Source of the DNA: an uncultured Bacteroidales bacterium
GTDB taxonomy: Bacteria; Bacteroidota; Bacteroidia; Bacteroidales; Paludibacteraceae
DNA length: 64,000 nt
Direction: 5' to 3'
NCBI GenBank assembly: GCA_937916355.1
Contig: CALFTM010000057.1
Span: 14,303 to 78,302, forward strand
Part shown: piece by piece, positions 53,361 to 61,765 of the stretch
How the letters are laid out: each line of letters begins with the position of its first letter
Numbering within the stretch: position 1 is the first letter of the stretch
Notes under the pieces: generated by a model
Database searches by the model: none
What the model was told of the DNA's origin: nothing
What the model saw: only the letters and a program-made list of their open reading frames with translations
Position numbers and translations under genes: made by a program

Positions 53361-54368
53361 TTAGTCTACGATAGGTACGATACGGAAGTTATCCACACAC
53401 ATCAAAACTTGAGGAGTACCCTCTGGTTGACCAAACATTAGGAAAGAGAAGTTAGTAGCTTGCTTCAACTTATCCTTGTAAGTATATTCTGGATCTGGAT
53501 CATCAGTGGTTGTCTTGTGGCAGAACTCAGTCAAAGGAATTGTCACAGTAGTCCACGAATCGGTGCTAAATCCGTCAGCAGTACCCTCGTAAGGTTTCCA
53601 GAAACAGATTGGAGAGTAATCACGACCATGCTTGTCTGGCGAGTTGATAGGGCCGAAGAAAATCTCAGTTCTAATACCCTTGTAAGCAACCTCTTTTGGA
53701 ACATAGACCTCAAACTTGAGAGCCAACTCCTCCAAATCATATTTTTCAAAAACACGACCAGCAACAGAGATTGGTCCGCGACCACCTTCTGCAGGGTTCG
53801 CCACATACTGGTAGTACATACTTTGGTTCATTGACCATGGAGTATCATAAACACCATAGAGCAAACCGTATTTATCGCTACATGGTTCTGGCAACTTAGC
53901 ACCATTAGGGAACGGAGTAATAGAGTCTCCCATCTCCAAAGTACCAGTGATCAACGTACCATCATCCTCCATTGGGTCATAACCTCCCCAAGTTGAACGG
54001 CGACGATCAAAATTCACGATTGTATTACGGTCGTCACGGAAGAAGAATTTAGACAACGTCTTCGTACCATTTGCTGTAGTAGCCTTAACACGACCCTCTT
54101 TAGTTCCCTCTGGAACGATCACACGAACCATTGTATCATTCTGTTCTACCACATCGGCAACCAAATCTCCCGGGAAAATAATCTGTGCATTTGTTAGATT
54201 CTTTCCGAAAATGACTGCTTCGCCTCCATCTGGAACGAATTCACACTTCATACGATTAAGTTCAGGTCCTTGGCTTGAGCACGAAGAATCTCCGCCCTGA
54301 TTGCCACCACATCCGACCAATACCCCTGCACAAAGCAAAGAAGCAACGAATAAACTTTCTTTTCTCAT
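53361..54368 (-). CDS. Surface glycan-binding-like lipoprotein (SGBP-B type), orphan
   Basis: A 335-residue lipoprotein (SLFVASLLCAGVLVGC, lipid Cys 20). An IPT/TIG-like beta domain follows at about 35-110 (GGEAVIFGKNLTNAQIIFPG, VRVIVPEGTKEGRVKATTAN). The larger domain begins near 110 (NIVNFD-like IVNFDRRRSTWGGYDPMED) and has the layout of the SGBP-B xyloglucan-binding-type domain. It is rich in Trp/Tyr and has YYQYVANPAEGG and WTTVTIPLTEF. SGBPs sit next to SusC/SusD and glycosidases, none of which is in this window, so this gene is an orphan. Which glycan it binds, if any, is not told by the sequence. Confidence 0.75.
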   Translation of the reverse strand: MRKESLFVASLLCAGVLVGCGGNQGGDSSCSSQGPELNRMKCEFVPDGGEAVIFGKNLTNAQIIFPGDLVADVVEQNDTMVRVIVPEGTKEGRVKATTANGTKTLSKFFFRDDRNTIVNFDRRRSTWGGYDPMEDDGTLITGTLEMGDSITPFPNGAKLPEPCSDKYGLLYGVYDTPWSMNQSMYYQYVANPAEGGRGPISVAGRVFEKYDLEELALKFEVYVPKEVAYKGIRTEIFFGPINSPDKHGRDYSPICFWKPYEGTADGFSTDSWTTVTIPLTEFCHKTTTDDPDPEYTYKDKLKQATNFSFLMFGQPEGTPQVLMCVDNFRIVPIVD

Positions 54369-54621
54369 ATCACAATATTTTTAAATTACTCTACAGAAAC
54401 GAGCATGAATCCACGACAAACCCACACTCTATTAACACTCTTCGTATTGGAAGTTCTCGTCTTATCAGGAAACTAAATGACATCCAATAATGCAAACTTA
54501 ATCAAAGTATTTTCAAATAACAAAAAAAAGAGACGCTTTTTTTAACAAAATTTATTTTATTTTCATGTTATGAGAACGAAGTGTTTCTTTTTCTGCTAAA
54601 TAGCATATTTTGACATGATTT
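54369..54621 (-). other. Intergenic region with the promoter of the lipoprotein gene
   Basis: 253 bases without a supported gene. It contains the textbook promoter at 54493-54524 and a leader of about 120 bases. The rest is AT-rich, with no terminator for the LpxH operon that I can see. Confidence 0.5.
54493..54524 (-). promoter_or_regulatory. Consensus Bacteroidota promoter of the SGBP-like gene
   Basis: On the minus strand, TTTG (54524-54521), 20 bases, then TAAGTTTG (54500-54493). This is the best match to TTTG-N19-21-TAnnTTTG in the window. Transcription would start near 54486, giving a leader of about 118 bases before ATG 54368. Confidence 0.75.
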
Positions 54622-55395
54622 TCAATCAAAAACCTCCATGCAAAAATTCTCTCCATCCCACACACCATACGAAAAATGAGTCAACCAATCGCCTAATATC
54701 ACCACCCTACTCTGCGGAGAGATCATTAGGTTCAATTCGATATGACGATGACCGAAAACAAAGAAATCCACCGGATGTGTTTTCACATACTCTTTAGCAA
54801 ACAGTACTAAATGTTCTTTATCCTCCCCCATGTATTGGGTTTCTTGTACTGTCCCATTGTTGGAGGCTTTCAATTTCTTTGCACGACTATTACGAGACCA
54901 CGCGTAACCGAAAGGGACAGTCAAACGTGGGTGGATACTTTTATACAAGACCTGACAAACCTTATTTCTGAAAACAGCGCGCAAAAACCTAAATGATCGA
55001 CTCGGATCTCCTAAACCATCACCATGAGAGAGGAAAAAGCGTTTCCCATCCATCTCAGTCTCGTATGTGCCATCAATCACGGTTGCTCCCACCTCCTTTT
55101 GAAAATAGTCGAACATCCAAATATCATGATTGCCGACAAAAAGGAAAACGGGTATGCCATCATCCACGAACTCCGCCATCTTTGCGATAAACCTCACATA
55201 TCCTTTGGGGACGACATCCCTATATTCAAACCAATAGTCAAACATATCTCCCACAAGATACAAAGCTTTGGCGGTAGGCTTTATCATATCCATCCAACGC
55301 ACAAGTTTTTTCTCACGTTCTAATGGGTCTCCAAACAGGTCTGAACCTAAGTGAGCATCTGAAGCAAAATATACTTTTTTAGTCTCCTCCATCAT
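54622..55395 (-). CDS. lpxH: UDP-2,3-diacylglucosamine hydrolase-like phosphoesterase
   Basis: A 257-residue calcineurin-like metallophosphoesterase of the LpxH type, which releases lipid X in lipid A synthesis. The metal-binding motifs are all present: SDAHLG with D13 and H15, VGDMFDYWFE with D50, VGNHD at 87-91, LSHGDGLGD and FGHRH. The call rests on these motifs and on kdsB and other LPS genes nearby. It is the last gene of a four-gene operon (ribD, cls, sufT, lpxH) on the minus strand, with gaps of 15-18 bases. Confidence 0.82.
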   Translation of the reverse strand: MMEETKKVYFASDAHLGSDLFGDPLEREKKLVRWMDMIKPTAKALYLVGDMFDYWFEYRDVVPKGYVRFIAKMAEFVDDGIPVFLFVGNHDIWMFDYFQKEVGATVIDGTYETEMDGKRFFLSHGDGLGDPSRSFRFLRAVFRNKVCQVLYKSIHPRLTVPFGYAWSRNSRAKKLKASNNGTVQETQYMGEDKEHLVLFAKEYVKTHPVDFFVFGHRHIELNLMISPQSRVVILGDWLTHFSYGVWDGENFCMEVFD

Positions 55396-55413
55396 TTCCC
55401 AAACAATCGTTTG

Positions 55414-55734
55414 CTATAACATACCCAATTCGAGCAATGCCTCTTCTGACATCCTCTCCTTTGTCCATTCTGGCTCAAACACCAAGTTCACCTTCACTGA
55501 CTTGACACCCTCCACACTCTGAACTTTCTGCTGCACATCTTCTATCAGAAAGTCCCCTGCCGGACAACTTGGCGCTGTCAGCGTCATATCAATTGTCACG
55601 TCACCATCTTTCACATCAATATTGTAAATCAGACCCAACTCATATATATCTACAGGAATTTCAGGGTCATAAACAGTCTTCAAAATCTTTACGATTTTCT
55701 CCTCCATCTGCAAAAACTCATTCATATCTTTCAT
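55414..55734 (-). CDS. sufT: SufT/MIP18-family iron-sulfur assembly protein
   Basis: A 106-residue DUF59 protein. The signatures are DPEIPVDIYELGLIYNI at about 21-37 and MTLTAPSCPAGDF with the conserved Cys near 59. It also has the usual ending VNLVFEPEWTKERMS. Members help mature iron-sulfur proteins, often as part of or beside the suf operon. Here it is a stand-alone copy within a cls-lpxH operon, so the symbol is a family-level assignment. Confidence 0.85.
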   Translation of the reverse strand: MKDMNEFLQMEEKIVKILKTVYDPEIPVDIYELGLIYNIDVKDGDVTIDMTLTAPSCPAGDFLIEDVQQKVQSVEGVKSVKVNLVFEPEWTKERMSEEALLELGML

Positions 55735-55749
55735 ATATTTCTTTTTTTA

Positions 55750-57171
55750 TTATAACAAAGGACTACACAAGCGGGCAATCGACTCCATGATTTTATTTAA
55801 ATTGGATCTCTTTTCCCACTCAACTTCGGACACCTGTTCTGAATTTGCCAAATCATTTTCAAACATTTCAATCAGCTGGCTCGTAGTCTTTTCGTCATAA
55901 ACAATTGTATTTAACTCAAAATTTTGTTCAAAGCTACGGAAATCCATGTTCGCACTTCCCACAAAAGAGACCGCATCATCGACGATGGCCACTTTACTAT
56001 GAATAAAACCGGGTTGATAGAAATAGACCTTCACACCAGATTTCAGCATCTCACTGATGTAAGAAAAAGTACTCCACAATGTCAACACCGCATCTGACTT
56101 GCGAGGCAATATCAAGCGGACATCCACTCCAGACAATGCGGCAGACTGCAACGCCGTCACAAGACTCTCGGGAGGCAAAAAGTAGGGGGTCTCAATAAAA
56201 ACACGTTTATTGGCCATCGAAAATGATTTCGCAAATATTTGCATGATGGCTTCCCACTCCATATCAGGGCCGCTGACAACAGTCTGAACATTCACCTCTC
56301 CACAAGGTTTCGGCACTGGATAGTAATACTCATCACTAATCAAAACTTGGCGAACAAAATACCAATCTTCAAAAAAGACATTCTGCAAACCTAAAACAAC
56401 CGGGCCTTCATATCGACAGTGAGTGTCTCTCCAAACGCCCCATTTCACTCCATCAACATAACGGTCTGCAATGTTCATTCCTCCTGTATACCCAATCTTT
56501 CCATCAATCACCAAAACTTTTCTGTGGTTTCGATAATTCACGCGACTGCTAAAAAGAGAAAGGTGAACCGGCAGGTAACGTTCAACCTCAACGCCAGCCT
56601 CTCGAAGTTCTTCTTCATGTTTTTTTCTAAAATTCCAGCTTCCCACATCATCAATGATGACACGAACTTCAACGCCCTCGTGCGCCTTCTCTTTTAAAGC
56701 CTCCATCATCCGTTGTCCAATCTTATCAGGTGCGAAAATATAGTATTCCAGATTGATGTGGTGCTGGGCATTTTTTATGTCATCAAACATCTTCTCATAA
56801 AGCAGACTGGCCTCCGTGAAAATCTCCACTGCATTCTTCTCGAAAAAGGGTGCGTCGCTATTCCCCTCTGCTAACACGGCAATCGACCGCTGAGGAACAT
56901 CCGCAGGAATAGAGGTCGCTTTACGATGACAAGTTGCCTCATAAAGTTCTGCACGACGAAGACTTCGCCTCGAAATCACACGTTTTTTTCTGAATTTTTT
57001 TCCAAACAAGAAATAACAAAGCACGCCAACTATCGGCAAAAACAGAAACACCAATATCCAAGCAATTGATTTAAGAGGGTTTCTATTTTCCAATAAAATC
57101 ATACAGACACTACCTACTGTAGTGAACAAGATTATGACATAACCGATCCAATATGCAATTTCCCAGAACAT
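55750..57171 (-). CDS. cls: Cardiolipin synthase
   Basis: A 473-residue phospholipase D-superfamily enzyme that makes cardiolipin in the inner membrane. Two N-terminal membrane helices (YVIILFTTVGSVCMILL and WILVFLFLPIVGVLCYFLF) are followed by two HKD motifs: HRKVLVIDGKIGYTGGMN starting at H216 and HSKVAIVDDAVSFVGSAN starting at H391. The length is typical of the ClsA type. It follows ribD by 16 bases. Confidence 0.92.
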   Translation of the reverse strand: MFWEIAYWIGYVIILFTTVGSVCMILLENRNPLKSIAWILVFLFLPIVGVLCYFLFGKKFRKKRVISRRSLRRAELYEATCHRKATSIPADVPQRSIAVLAEGNSDAPFFEKNAVEIFTEASLLYEKMFDDIKNAQHHINLEYYIFAPDKIGQRMMEALKEKAHEGVEVRVIIDDVGSWNFRKKHEEELREAGVEVERYLPVHLSLFSSRVNYRNHRKVLVIDGKIGYTGGMNIADRYVDGVKWGVWRDTHCRYEGPVVLGLQNVFFEDWYFVRQVLISDEYYYPVPKPCGEVNVQTVVSGPDMEWEAIMQIFAKSFSMANKRVFIETPYFLPPESLVTALQSAALSGVDVRLILPRKSDAVLTLWSTFSYISEMLKSGVKVYFYQPGFIHSKVAIVDDAVSFVGSANMDFRSFEQNFELNTIVYDEKTTSQLIEMFENDLANSEQVSEVEWEKRSNLNKIMESIARLCSPLL

Positions 57172-57187
57172 CTTCTACTTTTTTCTC

Positions 57188-58273
57188 TTAAAGGGTTAAC
57201 AGACCATTCACCTTTCGATAGCAGACAATCTCGTTGTCGTCGACTTCCTGAAAATGATATTTTTCATACCCACTTTCACCTTGTTTAAAGTGTGGTGCCT
57301 CAACTCCTTTCCCCACAAAGAGCGTCCTATTGGTCTCCACCCGCAACTCATCGCCTATTCCAACATCGAGTAAATTCTGTAAAAGCAAACGTCCTCCTTC
57401 GACAATCAAAGACTCTACCCTATTTTCATAAAGCACCCTGAAAAAATCAGAATAGTCAATGCCTCCATCATTGTGGAATCGACAAGTCTCAAATTTAACA
57501 TTCGGGAAAGTCTGTTCAGAACTTTTTTTCGTCAATACCAGTGTAGGACAACTTCCATCGTACAGTTTAGCGGTCGTCGGCACTTTCAAATCCCTGTCAA
57601 GCAACACTCTTAATGGTTGTTTTCCCTCCGCCAAACGAACCGTCAACGAAGGGTTGTCCATAATTGCGGTGTTGGGACCCACCATGACCGCACTCTCCTT
57701 TGAACGAAATTCGTGCATCAAAGCTAATGTTTCTGGTGTTGAAATCTTCAGCGGACTCTCTTCTGCAGAAAGACGAAGCTTGTCAAGGAATCCATCCGCA
57801 CTTTGTGCCCATTTCAAAATGACATAAGGTCTTTTCTGCTCATGGAAAGTGAAGAAACGACGGTTCAGCCATCGCCCTTCGTCCTCCTTCACACCCACCT
57901 GCACATTAACTCCAGCACTCCGCAATTTTTCGATACCTTTGCCATCTACCGCTTCAAATGGGTCTCTGTTGCAGACCACTACATTAGGGATCTTCTTTTC
58001 TATGATCAAATCCGCACAAGGAGGAGTTTTCCCATAGTGGCAGCAAGGCTCCAAACTCACATACATAGTAGAGCGTTCCAACAAAGTGGGGTCTTGAACG
58101 GAAGCTATCGCATTCACCTCTGCATGAGGACCTCCATAGTATTCATGAAACCCCTCTCCGATAACCTTATCATCACAAACAATCACAGCCCCAACCATTG
58201 GATTAGGAGAAACTTTTCCCAAACCCTTTTCTGCTAACTGCAAACATCTGCTAATATAATAGTTCGTTACCAT
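57188..58273 (-). CDS. ribD: Bifunctional riboflavin deaminase/reductase RibD
   Basis: A 361-residue enzyme of riboflavin biosynthesis. The N-terminal deaminase has HAE at 50-52 with the zinc site completed by C77 and C86 (EPCCHYGKTPPC). It is followed by the reductase domain (RPYVILKWAQSADGFLDK near 145, then the NADPH-binding VMVGPNTAIMDNPSLTVR near 197). Both halves look intact. It is the first gene of the ribD-cls-sufT-lpxH unit. Confidence 0.93.
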   Translation of the reverse strand: MVTNYYISRCLQLAEKGLGKVSPNPMVGAVIVCDDKVIGEGFHEYYGGPHAEVNAIASVQDPTLLERSTMYVSLEPCCHYGKTPPCADLIIEKKIPNVVVCNRDPFEAVDGKGIEKLRSAGVNVQVGVKEDEGRWLNRRFFTFHEQKRPYVILKWAQSADGFLDKLRLSAEESPLKISTPETLALMHEFRSKESAVMVGPNTAIMDNPSLTVRLAEGKQPLRVLLDRDLKVPTTAKLYDGSCPTLVLTKKSSEQTFPNVKFETCRFHNDGGIDYSDFFRVLYENRVESLIVEGGRLLLQNLLDVGIGDELRVETNRTLFVGKGVEAPHFKQGESGYEKYHFQEVDDNEIVCYRKVNGLLTL

Positions 58274-58460
58274 AAGATCCGCATTTTAGTTAAATCGTAG
58301 GAGGAAAAACAGTCCATCCAACCTTAACATCACAAACACTCTCCTCTACTAATAGCAAAAATAAAAAAGATTCAAATGATTTCCTATGTTTTACAATCAA
58401 ATATTCTCCTTTTTCCTTTGAAGAACTAAAAAAATTATCCTTTTTTTACATTTTTCGTAA
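58274..58460. other. Intergenic region between ribD and the GHKL ATPase gene
   Basis: About 190 AT-rich bases. I see no hairpin with a T-run and no -7 match good enough to report. Confidence 0.35.
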
Positions 58461-61076
58461 CTAAACGTTTTTACTACGATGTTTTTTCCAAAAATCAACG
58501 GCCATCTCAAGATCAGAAAGGCTAAGGCCTTGAGACTTGAACTTCTCCCAAATACGGATCACCTCTTTCTGTTCTTTTGTCAAGGTTTGCTTCTCTTCTG
58601 ATTTTTTCACATTTAGAAAAAAGAGCAGATCAACATCATCTTTGTCATACATATCGGACAATTGCGCACTCTCTTCTATCTCCGAAGGTTGATGCCATTG
58701 CCCATCACTTCCCAACAACCAAGGTGTCCGAAATATTGCACGCCAAGCAGTTGTTTGATAGAGTGTCTCTTCTGTATGATTCCGCTTTCCCTTTTCGACA
58801 TACCGATACTTTCCGTACAATGAATTGAGGAAGAGGAAACTACTCTGTTTTTGTAGTTCCATACCCAGCAGGCGGTAAAATGAGAGGGATTTATCAGCAT
58901 TCCACGAATTAGTGTCCAAAACTGAGAATTGGACATCCTCCACCTCCTGCGCTCCATTATCCGACTGACGTAGTGAGGAAGGATGCAAATCAAATTGCAG
59001 TCTATCAATGGCATTACCCACTATCTTTCTTGTTTTCAATTTCAAACCAAATTGCAGTCCGGCAGCCGAAAGGAAGAGGTAAAAATCGTGACGGTTTTCC
59101 GGAAGGACATACTTTTCAACCATCTGATTTTCAAAAAAGAACACATCACCACCATCTTCAAACAACGTAGTCAAATCAGTCGTCTGCATATAACTTTCCG
59201 AGATTTTCGATAAATGGCGTTCTCCCTTTTTATCAACAACCGGAAGCATCGGCACATCTTGAAGGGTTGAAAGTAATTGCTCTTTCTCTTCCGAAAAAAT
59301 AGGAAGAGATTGGTAATAGTCAAAAACCAATTGGAGATGCCGACCCACTTTTTGCTCTTCTGAGGGATGAACAGTACGATTTCGATATGCAGGAAATATC
59401 ACCTCATTAATTTCCGCCCATGCTCCGGGGTGGGTGATATTCAACTTCTCGAAGAACTTCGCACATTGGTCATTTTCTAACAAAGCACTATGAACCGTAG
59501 GATACTGATTCTCTGCTCCTTCCGACAAAAAAACCTCCAATGCTGTTCTACAGCGCATATCTTGACACAAGATTATCGGGCAATTCCTCATCAAAGAGAA
59601 AAGAGTTTTTTTTCCTTTCAAGGTTCGATAAAAATCCACGAACCACTCCAACGGATGGTTTTCTAAAATCGACGCAGTTAGTCGCTGTAAAAAAGTCTCC
59701 GTCGATATTTGATGAGGACAAAAATCATACTCTTCAGAAAGTAAAATCAGAGAATCCGGCAACTCATTTTTTTTATTATAATATTGAGGAGACAAGCGAC
59801 TTGCCAACAATTCGGGAAACATCATCTTCCACTCTTCAGCGGAAAAGTTTTCCACCCAAAATCTATCCTCAGCCAAAATGATTTCATCACCTCTCTTCCG
59901 TTCCCCCTCTGCCGAATAGAAAAGAGATGATTTTTTCAAACGATCCTCAATGCTTCGCAAGTGGGATTCCCAATACCCATTTTTCGGTCGTCCGACCTTA
60001 TGACGCAAAGGGAATAGAGAGAAAAAATCAAAGGAGAAAACCTCTTTTTGAAAATCAGAAGACAAAAGAGCCTCAACAGAATCTACCATCAGTGTTCCAA
60101 CTTCACGGAACAAAGAATCGTTCCACGGATCATTCTTTCTCAACGTCTCACGACTTTCTGCTAATAAGAAAGGCGCATTCACCAAATAGGGCAAATGAAA
60201 ACTCTCTTGGGTGGGGAAAAAACAATAAAGAGGTTCCTCTTCCAAATCCACGAAAGAACCATCTTCCGCTAAATTCATCGCCACGCCCAAACGGTGCTTT
60301 GTATTGGATTCATAACAATGTCTTTCAAAAAGGAAAAAGTAGGTCTCTTCTGTCATCCCTGAATCATTCAGGACTGATGACAACCTAACTTTTGCGCATT
60401 GTAAATCCTCATGCTGCCAAGACTCCACAATCTCTTTTTGATATTTTTTTATACCTCTCCCCTCTTCAAAAACCTCTATTTTTTTCAAATGGGGTAAAAA
60501 CAACAATGAATTATGCAGCGAAAGCAATTTCTCTTTCACCACCAACACATTCTCTTTAGGCTCTTTCAGTGGCAAAAAGAATGCGGTCTCACCTTTTTTT
60601 CTATATTTACATTGAGAGGAACAGGCAGATGGGACAATATAATCATGGATGGCGAAACAATATTCATCATCCTCCACAACTGGAGTTTCAACATACTTGA
60701 AAACTGATTTAAAACCGATTCCAAACTTTCCAATCTGTTGCTCACTCAGTTTGTTGCTCGACCCGATTGCGGTCAGTGAATTGATATGCCCCCATCGGGA
60801 TTTGTCCTCTTTTCCTTCTAATTCGGGATCTGAAACAGACAACCTGATTTTACCATCATGTCGGTACTCCACCGCATCTTCAAAAAGATGGATAGCAACG
60901 GAAGTAGCTTGTGCGTCATCCGAATTTTGCATTAATTCATAGACGAAATGGGCATTATCGGAATATTTATCAATAACCGATTTCCACAGACCTGCGGCAG
61001 CGGGGTCTTTCAGCTGTTCTGCAAGGCGACTCCTTTTTTTTCGCAACAATTCAAACCATTGCCTCTTTCCGTCCAT
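58461..61076 (-). CDS. Large sacsin/HSP90-like GHKL ATPase protein
   Basis: An 871-residue protein with a GHKL ATPase at the N-terminus: YSDNAHFVYELMQNSDDAQA at about 38-57 is the N-box, and IGKFGIGFKSVFKY at 115-128 is the glycine-rich ATP lid. This is closest to the sacsin-type/HSP90-like family rather than to histidine kinases. From about 140 on, no domain is recognised; it is a long mixed alpha/beta region with several Trp- and Phe-rich segments and no membrane helix. In other bacteria such proteins may act as chaperones or as ATPase parts of defence modules. Here no partner gene (nuclease, methylase, protease) is adjacent, so the role is open. Confidence 0.75.
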   Translation of the reverse strand: MDGKRQWFELLRKKRSRLAEQLKDPAAAGLWKSVIDKYSDNAHFVYELMQNSDDAQATSVAIHLFEDAVEYRHDGKIRLSVSDPELEGKEDKSRWGHINSLTAIGSSNKLSEQQIGKFGIGFKSVFKYVETPVVEDDEYCFAIHDYIVPSACSSQCKYRKKGETAFFLPLKEPKENVLVVKEKLLSLHNSLLFLPHLKKIEVFEEGRGIKKYQKEIVESWQHEDLQCAKVRLSSVLNDSGMTEETYFFLFERHCYESNTKHRLGVAMNLAEDGSFVDLEEEPLYCFFPTQESFHLPYLVNAPFLLAESRETLRKNDPWNDSLFREVGTLMVDSVEALLSSDFQKEVFSFDFFSLFPLRHKVGRPKNGYWESHLRSIEDRLKKSSLFYSAEGERKRGDEIILAEDRFWVENFSAEEWKMMFPELLASRLSPQYYNKKNELPDSLILLSEEYDFCPHQISTETFLQRLTASILENHPLEWFVDFYRTLKGKKTLFSLMRNCPIILCQDMRCRTALEVFLSEGAENQYPTVHSALLENDQCAKFFEKLNITHPGAWAEINEVIFPAYRNRTVHPSEEQKVGRHLQLVFDYYQSLPIFSEEKEQLLSTLQDVPMLPVVDKKGERHLSKISESYMQTTDLTTLFEDGGDVFFFENQMVEKYVLPENRHDFYLFLSAAGLQFGLKLKTRKIVGNAIDRLQFDLHPSSLRQSDNGAQEVEDVQFSVLDTNSWNADKSLSFYRLLGMELQKQSSFLFLNSLYGKYRYVEKGKRNHTEETLYQTTAWRAIFRTPWLLGSDGQWHQPSEIEESAQLSDMYDKDDVDLLFFLNVKKSEEKQTLTKEQKEVIRIWEKFKSQGLSLSDLEMAVDFWKKHRSKNV

Positions 61077-61090
61077 TCCGTTATTTTTTC

Positions 61091-61115
61091 AAGTGGTTTC
61101 TATAAATTCATTTCG
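61091..61115 (-). repeat. Degenerate copy of the dispersed intergenic motif
   Basis: On the minus strand, GAATTTATAGAAACCACTT resembles the B copies. It lies between the GHKL gene and the LOG gene and is weaker than the others. Confidence 0.35.
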
Positions 61116-61171
61116 TGGAAATTTTTAATTTTTAAACGGCGTATTCATCGAACCAACCTTCGACTGCTCAA

Positions 61172-61753
61172 CTATATCGCTGCATATTTCCTTGCGTCTC
61201 TTCTTCCTAACGGAGCATTTTTAATAGCAGGGAGTACCTCCTCCACACTATCCACGACACACCACAATTCCAGATGTTCTTCTCTCATGAACCTTTCTGA
61301 AATGGCATTTTTCATCAACGCCAATAGACCATCATAAAAATGGTCGATGTTGACAATAATGATTGGACGAGTGAATAGCCCCAACTGCTTCCATGTGATC
61401 ACCTCCAACAACTCCTCTAACGTACCGCAGCCCCCTGGCAAAGCGATTGCCGCATCCACATTCTCCAACAGAATCTGTTTTCTCTCGTGCATGGTCTCTG
61501 TCACCACCTGCTGTGTGACAGTGTCGTTGCCCCAACCCTCGTCTACCATGAATTGAGGAATCACCCCTATAATCTTACCTCCCTTGGACAAGACTCCTTT
61601 CGCCAGTTCTCCCATCAAACCAACACTTCCAGAGCCAAATTTCACCGTAACACCTGCATCCGCCATTATCTCTCCTAAACGGAAAGCCTCCTCCTTGTAA
61701 GAGCGATGTACTTGAGAACTCGACGCACAATATACCGAAACTTGCTTTATCAT
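61172..61753 (-). CDS. LOG-family (cytokinin-activating-type) nucleotide hydrolase
   Basis: A 193-residue Rossmann-fold protein of the TIGR00730 family. It has the signature ALPGGCGTLEELLEV at 104-118 and the catalytic pair R91-K92 (MHERKQILLENVDAAI). The N-terminus is VSVYCASSSQVHRSY. Such proteins hydrolyse nucleoside 5'-monophosphates, releasing ribose-5-phosphate, as LOG does with cytokinin nucleotides. In Bacteroidota they are annotated broadly and the natural substrate is unknown. It follows the M16-like gene by 12 bases. Confidence 0.9.
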   Translation of the reverse strand: MIKQVSVYCASSSQVHRSYKEEAFRLGEIMADAGVTVKFGSGSVGLMGELAKGVLSKGGKIIGVIPQFMVDEGWGNDTVTQQVVTETMHERKQILLENVDAAIALPGGCGTLEELLEVITWKQLGLFTRPIIIVNIDHFYDGLLALMKNAISERFMREEHLELWCVVDSVEEVLPAIKNAPLGRRDARKYAAI

Positions 61754-61765
61754 ATATTTTTCTTT

